A stretch of DNA of 64,000 nucleotides from Tetrastigma voinierianum. Lineage: Eukaryota; Streptophyta; Magnoliopsida; Vitales; Vitaceae. Under the pieces are notes generated by a model. That model was given only the letters and a program-made list of their open reading frames with translations, was not told the DNA's origin and did no database searches. Position numbers and translations under genes: made by a program. The stretch lies in contig JAEQBH010000028.1 of NCBI GenBank assembly GCA_016808115.1, forward strand, positions 124,001 through 188,000. The letters are read 5' to 3'. This document shows positions 1 to 11,328 of the stretch, piece after piece. The first letter of the stretch is position 1. Every line of letters begins with the position of its first letter.

Positions 1-452
1 TTATATATCTATCACGAGGAAGGTTACTGTGGACAATCCTGAAAATAGGCACTTATGATTGGCCCTTAATGTCCTTACATTACATATTGATTCCTACATT
101 AATTGCTATACGTTAAATACATTGTGACGTCACCCATGTTTAGATCCGTTACGTTCCATGCTCGAGGTGATGCAAGTTGCCTTGAGTACACGAGGCAAGG
201 TCATATGATATTTCTTAGCAGTGAACTCGGGCCATCCTCCTGGCTGTCACATGATTGGGTCAACCTCCTAGCTATCACGTGACCGAATCCGGGCTACTTA
301 CTCTAATACTGCCTGGCAGGCTACTCGCTCGCATGCCACGTGTGCAGTGGCTTATCCCATTCCAGTGTCGACTATCAGGCTTTGTTTGGCACATGAGATG
401 ATGTACCATGTCATGGATGAGGAATCTCCTACAACAATTTGGTAACTGATAT
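1..452. other. Upstream stretch with no recognisable gene
   Basis: I see no coding region or element ends here. Only short open frames without family resemblance occur, and the base composition is mixed. It is probably intergenic DNA ahead of the first CML duplication unit. Confidence 0.4.
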
Positions 453-562
453 TGCTTATTTTCCATCTTACAGTAAAAATGCTTCAAATACTATAATATG
501 CTTATTTTATCTTACGTAAAAATACTTCTAATACTATAATATGCTTATTTTCCATCTTATGA
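453..562. repeat. Tandem repeat, ~46-bp unit, about 2.4 copies
   Basis: The unit begins with atgcttattttccatctta and ends with atactataat. It is repeated almost exactly, and a third partial copy follows. It lies at the upstream edge of the block shared by CML copies and may mark the end of the duplicated unit. Confidence 0.75.
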
Positions 563-569
563 TATATGT

Positions 570-898
570 AATTGAAAATAGTTTGTAAGTTGTGGCATTT
601 AAAAAAACAAAAAGCACGATGTGCAGCGTGGTACTAGGTTGTGCCATCATTCCCACGTCATGTGCAAGTGGACTGAAAAAACAGAAGGCCGGAAGAAAAG
701 TATTCATTAACGAATACCGGTTTTGACCCGTGTACAGTGGAATTCCAGCACACAATCTATGTCTATCCATTTCAATACACTCCTGACGTCTCAACACTCG
801 TTTCCCTTCAGTACTTGTTTCCCTCAACTTTCAAACTCTTCAAATTTCTTCACACTCTCTAAACTACCATTGTCATTACTCCTTTGCGTCACATAAGT

Positions 899-935
<37 letters not shown>

Positions 936-1037
936 ACAACTAATCAATCCTCATCTTCTCGTATTCTTACTACAGATTCAGTGTCATTCGCCCATATTCT
1001 CACACTAAATTCCCTTTGCCAATGTTACTGACTTACC
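570..1037 (+). promoter_or_regulatory. Promoter block of CML copy 1
   Basis: This upstream block is conserved between paralogues. It holds cccacgtcatgtgcaagtgg near 652-671 (ACGT core, G-box/ABRE-like), a run ggaagaaaagtattcatt, and a W-box-like ttttgaccc at 721. An (AT)n run at about 901-928 replaces the ccctatatatatctacac TATA region of the other copies. ACGT and W-box elements are known in stress-induced plant promoters. Their preservation across copies suggests function, but I infer this from sequence only. Confidence 0.55.
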
Positions 1038-1473
1038 ATGATGAAGCTACTGATATGAACGCATTTCAAGGCGCTTGGGCTGAAGACGGTGTGAAGAAGC
1101 TCTCTCCATCAGACTCTCGCCGTTCTTGTGGAGACTATAAGGGGCTGCTCATTGAGGAGGTCACGAAGTTGGTGGAGTCGATGGACTCCGACGGAGACGG
1201 GCTGTTGGGATTGGAGGAATTTGTGGGGTGGATGGAGAGAGAGATCAAATTAAGGGATCATGAAGAGAGAAAGATGGAGGAGCTGAGAGAGGCATTTAGG
1301 ATGTATGTGATGGAAGGAGTAGATGTATAACTCCGAGAAGAGCTTGAAGAAGAGGATCTTTGAAATGATTAGAGTCAACAAGTTTGGAAGATTGCTGTGT
1401 TATGATCGGAGAATTTGATGTAAACGGGGACGGGGTTCTGAGCTTTGATGAGTTCAAGCTCATGATGCTTTAA
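1038..1473 (+). pseudogene. CML copy 1, EF-hand calmodulin-like gene, broken
   Basis: The product would be a small cytosolic or nuclear calcium sensor with four EF-hands. By alignment to the other copies the ancestral ATG is at 1038, but that frame stops after six codons. A second frame runs to the stop at 1328-1330. It has a ruined first EF loop, an intact second EF loop DSDGDGLLGLEE followed by FVGWMER, and the linker helix EELREAF. After a further frameshift, the fourth EF loop (DVNGDGVLSFDE) and the C-terminal FKLMML stop are intact at 1411-1473. The length of about 436 bp fits the ~140-residue CML family without introns. Element A is inserted in its 3' flank 289 bp downstream. I call it a pseudogene; sequencing error is an alternative cause of the frameshifts. 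Confidence 0.8.
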
Positions 1474-1756
1474 GAAAATATTTGTTTGTTTGATATAATA
1501 TTTTACAATTTGATTGTTGTATTCATTTTGTTGATTTATGGCTACATAACATCGATCTCTGTATAAATGTTAGATACTTCTCGAGTAAAGTCCACTATGC
1601 ATTTTTAGCAACACATTTGTTGTTTAATTTTTTATGAATTATTATTAAATTTTTTAAACTTTTTGTTGAATAGAAAAAGAAAAAATATTTTGTTTTTTGC
1701 TTTTTTTTTCTTTATGTTTTTTTTAATATTTTTTTATTAAGAAAAAACTAAATATT

Positions 1757-1761
1757 ATAAT
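1757..1761. repeat. Target-site duplication ATAAT of element A (left)
   Basis: ATAAT directly precedes the TG of the 5' LTR and recurs at 7909-7913 directly after the CA of the 3' LTR. The match is perfect over 5 bp, as expected for an LTR-retrotransposon integrase. Confidence 0.85.
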
Positions 1762-2470
1762 TGATGGGGTTTGAAAAATAGGCACGCAGGCCCACTCGCC
1801 AAGCCCAAAGAAGAGGTAAATGATGAACACGAACCACGGCGCCCATTAAGATAAAAGCCAGTCGCTCGCCCCAAAGTAGATAACATGGGTAATTAGGGAA
1901 GGCTGATACACTAAATCGGTATCTACGCCAAATAAGGGAAGTAGGATAATTCCGATAACGTCTTATCTGTAAATCAGGCTAAATCCTGAAGCGAGAAAAA
2001 TAGGATGTTCCACGATCAGCGGGTTATCTGCATATCAAGCCGGATCACCAATGAGAAGGATAATTCCCGATAAACTACTCCTTGATGCTCCCTTATTAAA
2101 TCAGATATCGATAAAGACGAGGAAATATCATCGATGGAGAGAATCCTTATTACCATCGATTGGAAACATCGCTATATATAATGAAGCCACCCCCCCTCGG
2201 TGAAAGGTACTCAAAAACATTTGCCCTCTAGCGATCCCATCTTTTCTCGGTGAGAGTGACTTAGGCGTTAGGCGACCGCGGGCGAAGCCGCTGCCCAGGC
2301 CCTTCTTCTCTTGTCTTTGCGGAGAGTCTGGCCCGACCGTAGGCCCTTCTTCTCACTTGTCTTTGCCGAGAGGGTGCGGCGCGAAGCACGGACCGGGTTC
2401 AACGAAGCCACTGTTCGGTAATGACTTCCCCGGCGCTCCGGCCCGGAGTCCGGTTGAAAAAGCATCATCG
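1762..2470 (+). repeat. 5' LTR of element A
   Basis: It begins TGATGGGGTTTGAAA and ends gaaaaagcatcatcg, where the last base differs from the CA end of the 3' copy. It contains a TATA box (cgctatatataatgaag near 2172) and the downstream cggtgaaaggtac motif shared with element B. The PBS-like ttggcgc follows at once. Confidence 0.85.
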
Positions 2471-3013
2471 GTTGGCGCGAATGCAGCCAGGAGCGGCGGT
2501 TCAGCACACAAATCGTGATTTCTCGATTCTTGATGGTATCAACTTGAACCTGGCGGGGAGGCGGCCTTGATCACGAGGATATCGACCGGCCAGAGCGATG
2601 TCAGCCAAACCTCTGGCATTTGGAAAGCGTCTGTTTGCTCACGAGAGGAGGTGGAGGCACTCGCCTGCTTTGATGACGCCCCCGATAGGAGAGAGTTTAG
2701 AGGCAACTCACCCGGCGGATGCAACACCAGCGGGATGCACGACAAACTCAAGGGCATAATATCACCCCCTCATGAAGACGTATAATCTCAACACTCCACA
2801 AGGATGCTGAAAGCGGGGAGAAGAAGAGTCGGTCGAGGCAAGCGCATACCGCATAACCCCTTGGGAGGAGGCCGGCGAAGCCGGCACTCGGGGCACATGA
2901 GGAACGAGGGAACTACGACCCCCTCGGCCAAAGGGGTGGGAGCGATCATGAACGAGGAGGTTCAAGGCCTCGAGGCGGGAACTCGGCGGCATTGAAGGAA
3001 GTAGTAAAAGGGG

Positions 3014-3575
3014 ATGAACTCCGACTCTATGGACACCACTGATGCAGCCAGGCCCGAGTCACCCGTTCACAGCCAGGAGTACTCCACTTCCCTCTCGATT
3101 AAAGTTAGAATGCGCGAGTGGAAGCATTTGATGGTGCGGAGATCCGTCGATCATCTCTTAACACTTACAAGAATCAAATGGCGCTATAGGTATCGGGATA
3201 CATGCGATCGCAGAACTTTCGCTATCACGTTAAAGGCGACGGCTTGACTTAATAGGCTTCCTCACCATTAATCTCCTCATTCAAATTTATCATTGCGTTC
3301 GTCTCCCACTTCATTAGAGCCAGAACATACAGAAAGCCGAGTTATCATTTCTTGTTAAGCTCGACGAGCTCATGAGCACAGGTCTATGTTTAGAGGTTCA
3401 ATGCCAAGTCTACGAAAGGTAGATATACCGACCAAAAGTTTGCGATCACAGCATTCATCGGCTCAGGCTAGGAGTCCAGGTCAAAGGTGAATGTTTCCAT
3501 CTGCTTGAAAAACCCTCGAGCGACGTAATTGAGGTGCTTCATCAAGCAGAAGAAGTACATTAATGGCGAAAAGCC
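3014..3575 (+). pseudogene. gag relic of element A (Retrotrans_gag-like), frameshifted
   Basis: When the three forward frames are read together, this stretch gives consecutive pieces typical of plant Gypsy Gag proteins: a YKNQMAL-like segment, then RTFAITLKATA, then FVSHFIRARTYRK, then FAITAFI and finally KKYINGE. No single frame carries all of them, so several indels have broken the gene. Gag would form the virus-like particle that packages element RNA. No zinc knuckle is visible downstream. Its presence without pol is what suggests the TR-GAG type. The assignment rests on remembered family motifs. Confidence 0.6.
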
Positions 3576-3779
3576 CTCATATCTCCCGAAAGAGAGCTCT
3601 TCAACCCATAAGAAAGCGGGGGCGTGGCGATAAGGGCGAGCTGAAAAGACAAAATGGCTAGGGAGGTCTCCCGAAGAAAGATGGATAACGCGATCTCGAG
3701 AAAGGCGTGGAAGCCTCGAGAGATGCGTGCAGGTCCACCTCGACTACTATACTCGAGGCCGTACAGCGAAGTCGATTCG

Positions 3780-4240
3780 ATTCGGAAATTTAGTCCATAA
3801 GGCCTCGGCGCCCGAGGCCGGCGGCTCGATTTAGCGAGAGCTCGGCTTCTTTGCACTCGGGCCGTACGGCCCGAGTGATTCGGCGCCCGAAACGCATGGC
3901 GGCAGGCCTCGGCGCTGCGGAGCCTCGGCGGCAGATGCGAGCTCGGCTACTTTTTCCTACTCGGGCCATGCATTTCGAGTGATTCGGCTCGGGCACTATA
4001 GCCCGCAAGGCCTCGGCGCCCAGGCCTCATTAGCTCGGTTGTAGGCTCTTATTTCGAAGGCCTCAGCGCTGAGCCCAGCCCGAATTAGATTGAAGAGCTG
4101 ACTTCTCTCCTGGGGCCATGCGACTAAAGGTACAGTTCAGCCTCAGACATTGACCCACGAGCCATTTCAGATTGAAGGCTCATTTGCTCGGCTCGAGACA
4201 CTCCAGTCAGGGCCGTGGTTCATGAAGCGGTCACGAAGAG
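3780..4240. repeat. Short GC-rich repeat array in element A
   Basis: Imperfect units of about 60 bp carry the words ggcctcggcgccc, gagc and agctcgg. These are the same words found in the 57-bp array of element B. Here the array holds only about seven decayed units. It lies between the sense gag relic and the end of the antisense gene, the same order as in element B. Confidence 0.55.
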
Positions 4241-4314
4241 TCTGAAGTAGAGGCAAAGTGGTGAAAAATGAATATTCATTAAGTAAAAGGCCACATGTCT
4301 GGGTCCCAAGCCCA

Positions 4315-4337
4315 GAAAAAAAAAAAAAAAAAAAAAA
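4315..4337. repeat. Poly(A) run
   Basis: A stretch of about 22 adenines lies between the repeat array and the antisense gene relic. On the minus strand it is poly(T) beyond the 3' side of the antisense coding region. It may be a simple-sequence expansion; nothing shows a function. Confidence 0.6.
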
Positions 4338-4899
4338 GCAACAACAACACTTACAGCGACAAGCGAATATAATGCGGGAGGTCGGACATTAGAGGTAGGG
4401 CCCGGGGGGAGGGTGAGAAGGGAGGGGGTGGGCCTCGGCGGGGGGTATGCAGTTCTCCCGGAATGAGTCTCAGGGAGGGACTCTTACGCCTCCTCGTAAA
4501 TAGGGATGTCGAGTTTCTGAAGTCAAACCTAGGTGGGCAGTGCCCATTGCTGCCTTTGAAGATGGCCACTAGAGATACAATTGGTCTGAGCCTTAGTCCT
4601 CGATCTCGCTATAACTTCATCCCTCGAGCGACCAGGAGTCTCTTGCTATGTGAAGGTCCCCCTCATAACCCATGGCACTCCTCGGTCAGGCGTTCCACAA
4701 AGCTTATAGCCTCGAAGCCTCCACTGACCCCGAGCTCCGTCTATGATCTTTGTTTTATTCTTGTGGCTGTCTCTAGCCCCTTTCAGGCTCTTCTCTCTAG
4801 ACCCCGTAGCTCACTGGGGCGAAGCGACTCGTCACGACCATCGGAGCTCAGGCTGGGTGGAAGTATGGCTGTCCCTGGCCTCCAACAAGTCATTTTGTA

Positions 4900-6510
4900 C
4901 AGCCTACAGCCTATCCCGAACCTCCCGAAGCTCGACTTCGGCTGCTCTTAAGCTGTTTCTAGCCTCATCTTCTCTACCCTCGGCCCGAGCTCGTGCTGTG
5001 AGGTATGCCTCCGTCGGACTTAAAGCCACGCCTCCTCGGTCATATTTACACTCGGTCTCCAGTACCAGCGACTCGGAAGTAAGGGGAAGCCACCTGCGCC
5101 TTGTAAACTCGCGGCTTTGACGCCTGGCCCTCGTTAGATTGGCCTTTTGGCTAAACTCTTCCGAGTAGCCACACGCCACCTTGACATCTGATCGGCCTGA
5201 CTCAAGTTAAAATCGGGCACGACAAGATAGGGAACTTATAGGCGGCCCCGGAGGATAGAGCTAAAGCTTCCTCAGCGAGGCGGAGCACTTTCGACCTCGC
5301 AGGGGTCGGGGGTCTTTAGGATAAGGCGGCCTTGGAGTGCCCGTGCGCGAGCTCGCGTGGGAGCGAAGGGATACGCCCGACTCGTCGAGTTTAGGGCCCT
5401 TCCTCTTTAACTCTTCCGCCCTCGAGGAAGATGAAACAACACTCTGCTTGGCAGAGATTCCAAGCGGTGATAGGCATGACCTCTGCTTGGTACACCGGCG
5501 GCCTTCGAGTCTTTTTGCGCTGCGACGAGGAGACAGGTCCAGGGCAGGCTCGAGCTTTAGGGACCTTAGTCGGAGGGCGCGAGCCACCTTGTAGTACTCG
5601 GACATGGGTAGAAGGAAGAGAAAGAGGCATGGAGTCTTGGAACCTCAGCGGACGGTGCTTCTCAGCGGTCGGGAGTTTTAAAGCTTCATGCTCTGGGACA
5701 GGGGCACCGGCGTCTCCGCAAACCCAGCTCTCCCTTGGTGGGCTTGGCGTGGAAGGCAAACGGAAAAATTTCATAGTGGAAGGAGGTGAAGGCCTTTCCA
5801 AAATGATGGCGGGTAGACCTCGAAGCTTGAAGATCCGGAATATCAGGCACGATCGACCAGAGAGTAGGGCGCGGGAACTTCGGCCCTAACTCTGCTCATG
5901 ACATTATCTTCGAGGCTAGGTCAGATTCGAGGAACACCTAAGAGCACGTGATACGAATTAGAGATACTCAGCGACTACCTCTGAGACTATACTAAAAACA
6001 AAACAATACTCACGTAGATTCTCGGGGGTGGTCCAGGCAATCGGAACGCCCAGGGTGTCATCCTTGTCGAGGGTCACATACTCACAATTACGACGCTAAC
6101 GAGAAAGTAGCAGCTCCTTCCAAAGCCTTGGGAAGATGGAAGATCGGAAATTACTAAGAGGAAGCCTTGCGTACCCTTCTGGAAAAATAAAGGAAGCCCT
6201 CGAATTCCTTCCACGGCTAAAAGATCGAGGAACAAAGCTATCACTGAGACAGGGCCCTTGTCCCACTGAAGAAAACCCAATAGCTTGACTAGGAATACCC
6301 GACGATTGGGTGAGAGTTGAGAAGGACGGAACATTGAAGTCTTTGGCGAAAACCCCTTTTATAAAGGGATGTAAGAGGAAGCCGAAGACCATTGTTGAAA
6401 GGCCCTTCAAAGAAGCACACCATCTTAAATCTTTGGAACCACGTAGAGATCAAAGCGTTGGGGACGGACCGGACGCAGTGCATGCGCTTGGAAAAAGTGG
6501 CCCCATCTGA
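4900..6510 (-). pseudogene. Antisense gene relic in element A (Transposase_28 / 'putative gypsy type transposon'-like)
   Basis: Read on the minus strand from about 6510 down, the frames give the order known for this plant family. It runs LLHPFIKGVFAKDFNV, then FRPSQLSPNRRVFLV, then a hydrophobic segment ending LPLFF, then DLPSS, then LGVP..WTTPENLR near 6010-6050. Further down (4904-5179) a helical segment with ARAEGREDEARNSLRAAEVE looks like the family's C-terminal coiled coil. At least three frame changes break it. The protein's role is unknown; it is often found antisense to the LTRs in plant Gypsy elements. Element B has a homologous relic in the same orientation. Identification is from motif memory, not a search. 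Confidence 0.55.
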
Positions 6511-7184
6511 GGACCGACTTTGCTGAGCCCCACGGCCAAAGCATTTTGCAGCCGGACTTCGATATTGATCCTTAGGATACTTAATCTAGTCAATTCTCCC
6601 TTACCTTGTTTTCAAGGGAAAAGGGAGCTCCCTTGGGCGTCTCGAGAAAGATCAACTCGGTCAGCGGTCGGAGCGCGCGATCATGGGCGCGGCAAGCAGA
6701 GTAGCCTCCAATGCGCAAAGAAGAAGAGCGACCCGGACCCATGGTGCTAACAAGTAGTAAGAACAAAACTTAGCCAATCTAGCCCTAGCGCCTCGTTGTA
6801 TTACTCGAAAAGACAGGAGGGAAGAACACCAGTCCATGAATAAAAAAAAAAAAAGAAGCGCTATCTTAAGCGAGGCAGAAAAAGGGCTCTTGCACGAAGG
6901 TTCGAGACGGAATACTAAGGGGAAAGGGAAGTCAGACTCACTAAAAGCAAAGAAAAAGCACAAATCAAGGGAACACAAGGCGAGCGGTCGGAGGATATTT
7001 CACGGAAGAAGCGAAAGAAGCGAAAGAGTGCCGATGGCGCGAGCAGAAAAGTCATCATTATCCTGAGACATATGACGGTGACAAAGCGCTAAGCGATCCA
7101 GCCCCAGAGGCTGACGCGTGGAAATCACACGTCACGAGGAAATGTTATGCCCTTGCGTACACGTGCACAAGGGGGTGAGAATAG

Positions 7185-7908
7185 CGATGGGGTTTGAAAA
7201 TGGCGTGCGGGGCCCGCCATGGACCCCCAGCGAAGAAGGGGTAAGCCCGATGAAACACCCGAGCCCGGCGCGGAGGCAAGCGAAAATTTGGTCTGCGGTA
7301 GGCGATAACATGGGGTAAATGGGAAGGCCCACGTGCAAATCGGATAAATCTACTTGATAAGGGAAGTAGGATAATCCCATAACGTCTTATCTGTAAATCG
7401 GCCTAAATCTCACGGCCAAGAAAAATAGGATAATTCCGCGATAGCGGTTATCCTGCCCGGATAAAAGCGGATCTACGTGATAAGGAGAAGGATAATGCGA
7501 TAAACTACTCGCTTGATATCCCTTATTAAATCGGAGTATCGATAGGAGCAGAAAATATCCATTATTAAATGGAGAAGAATCCTTATTGCAGCATCAATTG
7601 GAAAACATACGCTATATATAAAAAGCCACCCCCTCGGTGAAAGGTACACAAAAACCTTCGCCCTCTAAGAAGTCTATCTTTTCTCCCAGCGAGGGACTGA
7701 CTTAGGCATCGGACCGGCCACGAGCGAAGCCCTCGCCGACCCTTCTTCTCTCTTGTCTTTGTAGAGGAGTGCGATGGCCCAGTAGGCCTTCTTCTCTCTT
7801 GTCTTTGTAGAGGTGCGGCGCGGAGCTGGACAGGTTCAACATCGACACTAGTTCCATTGCGGCCCCGGCTCACGCTCCGGCCCAGTCCCAGGTGAAAAAG
7901 CATCATCA
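7185..7908 (+). repeat. 3' LTR of element A
   Basis: It begins CGATGGGGTTTGAAA (TG mutated to CG) after a purine tract at 7168-7184 and ends AAGCATCATCA. The TATA region is cgctatatataaaaagcc near 7611. It aligns along its length with 1762-2470 but with many point changes and indels, so the insertion is not recent. Confidence 0.85.
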
Positions 7909-8470
7909 ATAATATATAAAAAAAATGTATTCTTTTATGGTGCCAGTGATACCCTCATGAGAGTCAAGTCAAAACACTTCAAAGCCAGCATCTTCTCTCT
8001 TTCTTCTCCCCCGACCTTTCAAAACCGCACTCCCTACCCCCTAACGTCTCTTACGCTCTGTTTACGAATAAAGTCTTCATTAACACTACAAAAATAATTT
8101 TAAAAATACATAAATATTTAACAAATTTTAATATTTCTGGTATATTTTGTTTTTCAAAAAAAAGAAAAACAAAAATATACGTTTTATTTGTCATCATGAG
8201 ATTAAACAAAATAGATTAATGGGATAATTAAGATTTAAAGAATATATATATGTTTTATAAAAATTTGAAATCTACTTAATTTAAACTATTATTATTGAAA
8301 AAGTTCGAAAATAATATTAATGGTTTTTTCATTAACCTTCAACGACAAGTTAGTACAATGTCCCTACTGAGACTCAAACTTGAGACCCCCTTCTTATGTT
8401 CTGTGCCTGTTTGAAACAATGAAGACTCTACCACTTAAAAATAATATTAATGTTAATAATTAATGATGAT
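7909..8470. repeat. Distal 3' flank of CML copy 1, displaced by element A
   Basis: The sequence resumes with the ATAAT duplication, then contains aaagccagcatcttctctctttcttc and cataaatatttaacaaattttaat blocks. These match the 3' flanks of CML copy 3 (about 25,620-26,400), copy 2 (12,350-12,490) and copy 6 (57,680-57,820). There is no gene. A short motif at about 8365-8390, gactcaaacttgagaccccc, has a related copy near 22,815 and may belong to a dispersed short repeat. Confidence 0.6.
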
Positions 8471-8514
8471 ATTTTATCTTATTATTCTTATAATTCTTAT
8501 ATTAAGGTGAAATA

Positions 8515-8517
<3 letters not shown>

Positions 8518-8562
<45 letters not shown>
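8518..8562. repeat. (TA)n microsatellite
   Basis: An uninterrupted TA dinucleotide run of about 22 units sits in AT-rich intergenic DNA. It is likely to vary in length between individuals. Confidence 0.9.
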
Positions 8563-8563
<1 letters not shown>

Positions 8564-9147
8564 GATATTTTCTTTTATAAGTTCAAAACAAAGAAATAAA
8601 TATTTGACTCTTGTTTATTCGACTTTATCAATACCATATAATAATTGACTTTTACATTTTTATGGTGGGAAATATAATTGACTTTGCATACCCTCAAAGG
8701 GTTTGATGATCAATGATTACTAGTACTACTTGTAGTGTTTGGTTTCATCCATCTAAAAAATAACAGTTTAAGATATGTACTAGTCAAACTCATTCGTAAG
8801 TTCCATAATTAAGAGCCTTGTTGATAATGAAGTAAAATATCCATTGAAATGTATTTGATTTTGAATTTAATGAATTATTTGAATTAGATTTGATAACGAT
8901 TTTTATATGAAATTGTTTGAATTATATTTGATATGAAATACAATTTTGAATGGACTTGAAAATGTTTTGTTGGGCAGTTTCAAATGTACTAGTATATTTG
9001 AAATCAAAAGTTTTTTGAAGATGGTTATACAATATTCTCCTACTTGAAATTATAACTACAAAATGTTTGACTATCATTTGTAAAATGTTTCTTATTAAGT
9101 TTTGAGCTCACTTACTAACAATTTTTAGGTACTCAGTTTATAAAACT
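8563..9147. other. AT-rich intergenic stretch
   Basis: No coding or element signal is visible. The words tttgaatt and tttgatatgaaat recur, giving low-complexity drift. Confidence 0.4.
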
Positions 9148-9330
9148 GTAAAGTGAAGAAGACGGCTCTAAACGTCAAACTGAAGAAAATGCCTTTGAAT
9201 GCTAAGCTGAAGAAAACGGCTCTGAATGCTAAACTAAAGAAAGCAATTTCTGACGTCAAGCTGGGCTTTGACTCTAAATGCAATTGAAGAAGATGGCTCC
9301 GAGCATGGCTGAAGAAGACGGCTCACGAAA
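9148..9330. repeat. Imperfect ~28-30-bp tandem repeat
   Basis: The unit is close to ctgaagaaaacggctctgaa followed by tgctaaa, and recurs about six times with changes. It is GC-richer than its surroundings. No open frame runs through it, so it is probably a minisatellite or part of an old element. Confidence 0.65.
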
Positions 9331-9339
9331 CGGCGCTAG

Positions 9340-10850
9340 CGATTTTCCGCAAGCGCATGGATCACATAAGTAATACAATGGACTAACAAGTTCGAGATAT
9401 CAGTCCTCTGAGGAATGTGTGGTTTTTGAGAGGATTAAGTACCTCGGCTAGTGAAGTAGTTCACTATTTGAGCGAAAGGGTGATTTGAAATGTGATTATC
9501 TAAAAGAAAACTAAACTAAAACAAAACAAATCTAAAATTGATTTTCAAAGATTCACAAGTAAATGGGGTTGATTTTAAGGAAAAACTCTAGGAAATGATG
9601 TTATGGTTGATTGTCTTCATTGATGCAATTATGATTTATATTCATGAAGTGTCGATTAGTGAAAGTATGCTCGTGTTTGTCGAGAGCCGGTGTGAGGTTT
9701 ACCCACTTTCATTTCCTCCCTCAATTTCTCACACCAACTCCTATTCTCCTTCGATCCATCTAGGTCATTCGTACGATACTTTTCTAAGGTAGATCTTTCC
9801 TCGAGAATCTATTGTCACCTCTTGATCCATACAATCGGATTACCCGGTTGGATCGATCACCTCTTGGTCCATACGATCCTCACATAATGCTAAGATAGTG
9901 CTACTCCTAATGAAATCCATCTAATACTAGGCATTCCCAATTCCATAGACTTCTTTGATTAGGTTAATTAGTATTTCAATTAACTAATTCATACCTTAAG
10001 AAAAGACCCGGGACCATATTTTAGGGTGTAATCCTAGCGTCACCAAGGATGCCTTAGTATGGGGATTGAAGACCCTACTCTGAGTATGGATTAATTGAGT
10101 TAAAACCATTATAATCCTAGAAGCTACACCTTTATGGAATTTTTTGGTTTATCAGTGCGCCGACTCGGAATGGTGAGACTTTGTCTCAAAAAGCAAGTTG
10201 AATGAGACTTTTTCTCCAACTCAAGTCATAAACGTGAGCAGTTATTGTTAGTGAATAAATGACCTGGAGAACAAGTTTGTTGGTAGATAAATGGTTGGAC
10301 AACAAGTTGTTAGTGGAGTAAATGACTTGGAGAACAAGATTGTAGGGGAGTATGTGGCGGGTTATTAGAGAAGGTGGGTTGCGCGGAGTTATTATTCGAG
10401 GAATGCCTATAAAAGGCTCAACTTTAAACGAGGGCCAGACAAATCAATCATCAACCAACACTCAATAGAGCATTTCAACATTTTCTCATAGTTTCTACAA
10501 GTTCATCAATAATATTTCCAGATTTCTAGCTTATTTTATTTCCAAGTATTTGTTTTCAAATCACCCCATCTTCCAGCAATTCCATTTCGGCTAGATTACA
10601 TATTAAAAATTTACTACTTTTTAGCTTGTTCATACAGTTTCTCGGCTTTCAACACATTCCAATTTCAAAGCGTTTTCCACTTAGACTCTAAGGGAACTAT
10701 TAAGGGAACTGAGAATGAATTTACCGTGAAGGTAGAAGTTAGATTAGACTGTTGTTTTGATTTGGAAATACTATAATTTCTTGACACGCTCCGTATTCAT
10801 CAATTCCCATGCTTTGTATGTTTTAGGACGAGAAATCAGCATAAACATAT
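9340..10850. other. Unassigned intergenic stretch with an LTR-like promoter segment
   Basis: No protein family is recognisable. Between about 10,230 and 10,350 a ~40-bp word (aaatgacctggagaacaag) recurs three times. It is followed by gcctataaaaggctc near 10,405, a good TATA box, and then a CA-rich leader-like sequence. This looks like the U3-R part of an LTR, but I found no partner LTR or primer site, so it stays unassigned. CML copy 2 begins its shared promoter about 500 bp further on. Confidence 0.35.
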
Positions 10851-10916
10851 GTTAATTATCATAAATAATTTTAAAATTTTCCATTTTAATTATCAAAATG
10901 GAAAACAGTTTGCAGA

Positions 10917-11328
10917 TCGTGTAATCTTTCCATGCTGAGTAACTGGAAGTGTGTGGAAGTTCCCACGTCATGTCCATGTGGATTGGAAAACGAAGGCAGG
11001 AAGAAAAGTATTCATTTTAGGATTTACTATTTAGGAAGCCGTTTGACCTTTGTAAGTGGAATATTCCATCCCACACAGTGAGTATCCATAATATCAATAC
11101 GCACTCCCTGACGTCTCCAACACTCGCTTCATTCTTCAGTTTAGTACTCTCTCTCCAGAACTTTCTTAGTAAACTTCTCTTTCATTTACTCCTTTTACGC
11201 ATCCTCCACTTAAGCCCTATATATATCTACACAACAACTGTCAATCCTCCATCTTCTCATATTGCTCTTTACCAAATTCAGTATATTCCCGTTTATTACT
11301 TAATTCTCACTAAGATCCTTGTGTTACC
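10917..11328 (+). promoter_or_regulatory. Promoter block of CML copy 2
   Basis: It shares the paralogue promoter: ggaagttcccacgtcatgtc near 10,951-10,970, the ggaagaaaagtattcatt run, a W-box-like tttgaccttt near 11,041, and the TATA region ccctatatatatctacac near 11,215. A CAATCCTCCATCTTCTC leader follows. It is more than 80 percent like the copy 6 block by eye. Confidence 0.6.

Larger units (their letters stand above)
1762..7908 (+). mobile_element. Element A: non-autonomous Gypsy-type LTR element with gag relics and an antisense gene
   Basis: This is a 6.15-kb element with two LTRs (1762-2470 and 7185-7908), a PBS-like ttggcgc at 2472 and a purine-rich tract at about 7168-7184. It has a perfect ATAAT target-site duplication. 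The interior of about 4.7 kb is GC-richer than the flanks. It holds decayed gag on the + strand, a short ~60-bp repeat array, and a decayed antisense coding region. No protease, RT or integrase motif is visible, so it resembles a LARD or TR-GAG element mobilised in trans. LTR starts and several blocks match element B, so the two are one superfamily. Confidence 0.85.

Noticed and set aside
4463..4951. 162-residue open frame on + in element A
   Set aside because: It is the shadow of a GC-rich antisense region, has no family resemblance, and its Ser/Pro/Leu-rich composition is typical of such shadows.
8340..8450. Possible tRNA-derived SINE (B-box-like gactcaaacttgagac)
   Set aside because: No A-box at the right distance and no poly(A) or T tail with flanking duplication could be found.
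9340..10850. Considered an endogenous pararetrovirus fragment
   Set aside because: No reverse transcriptase, movement or coat protein motif was seen in any frame.
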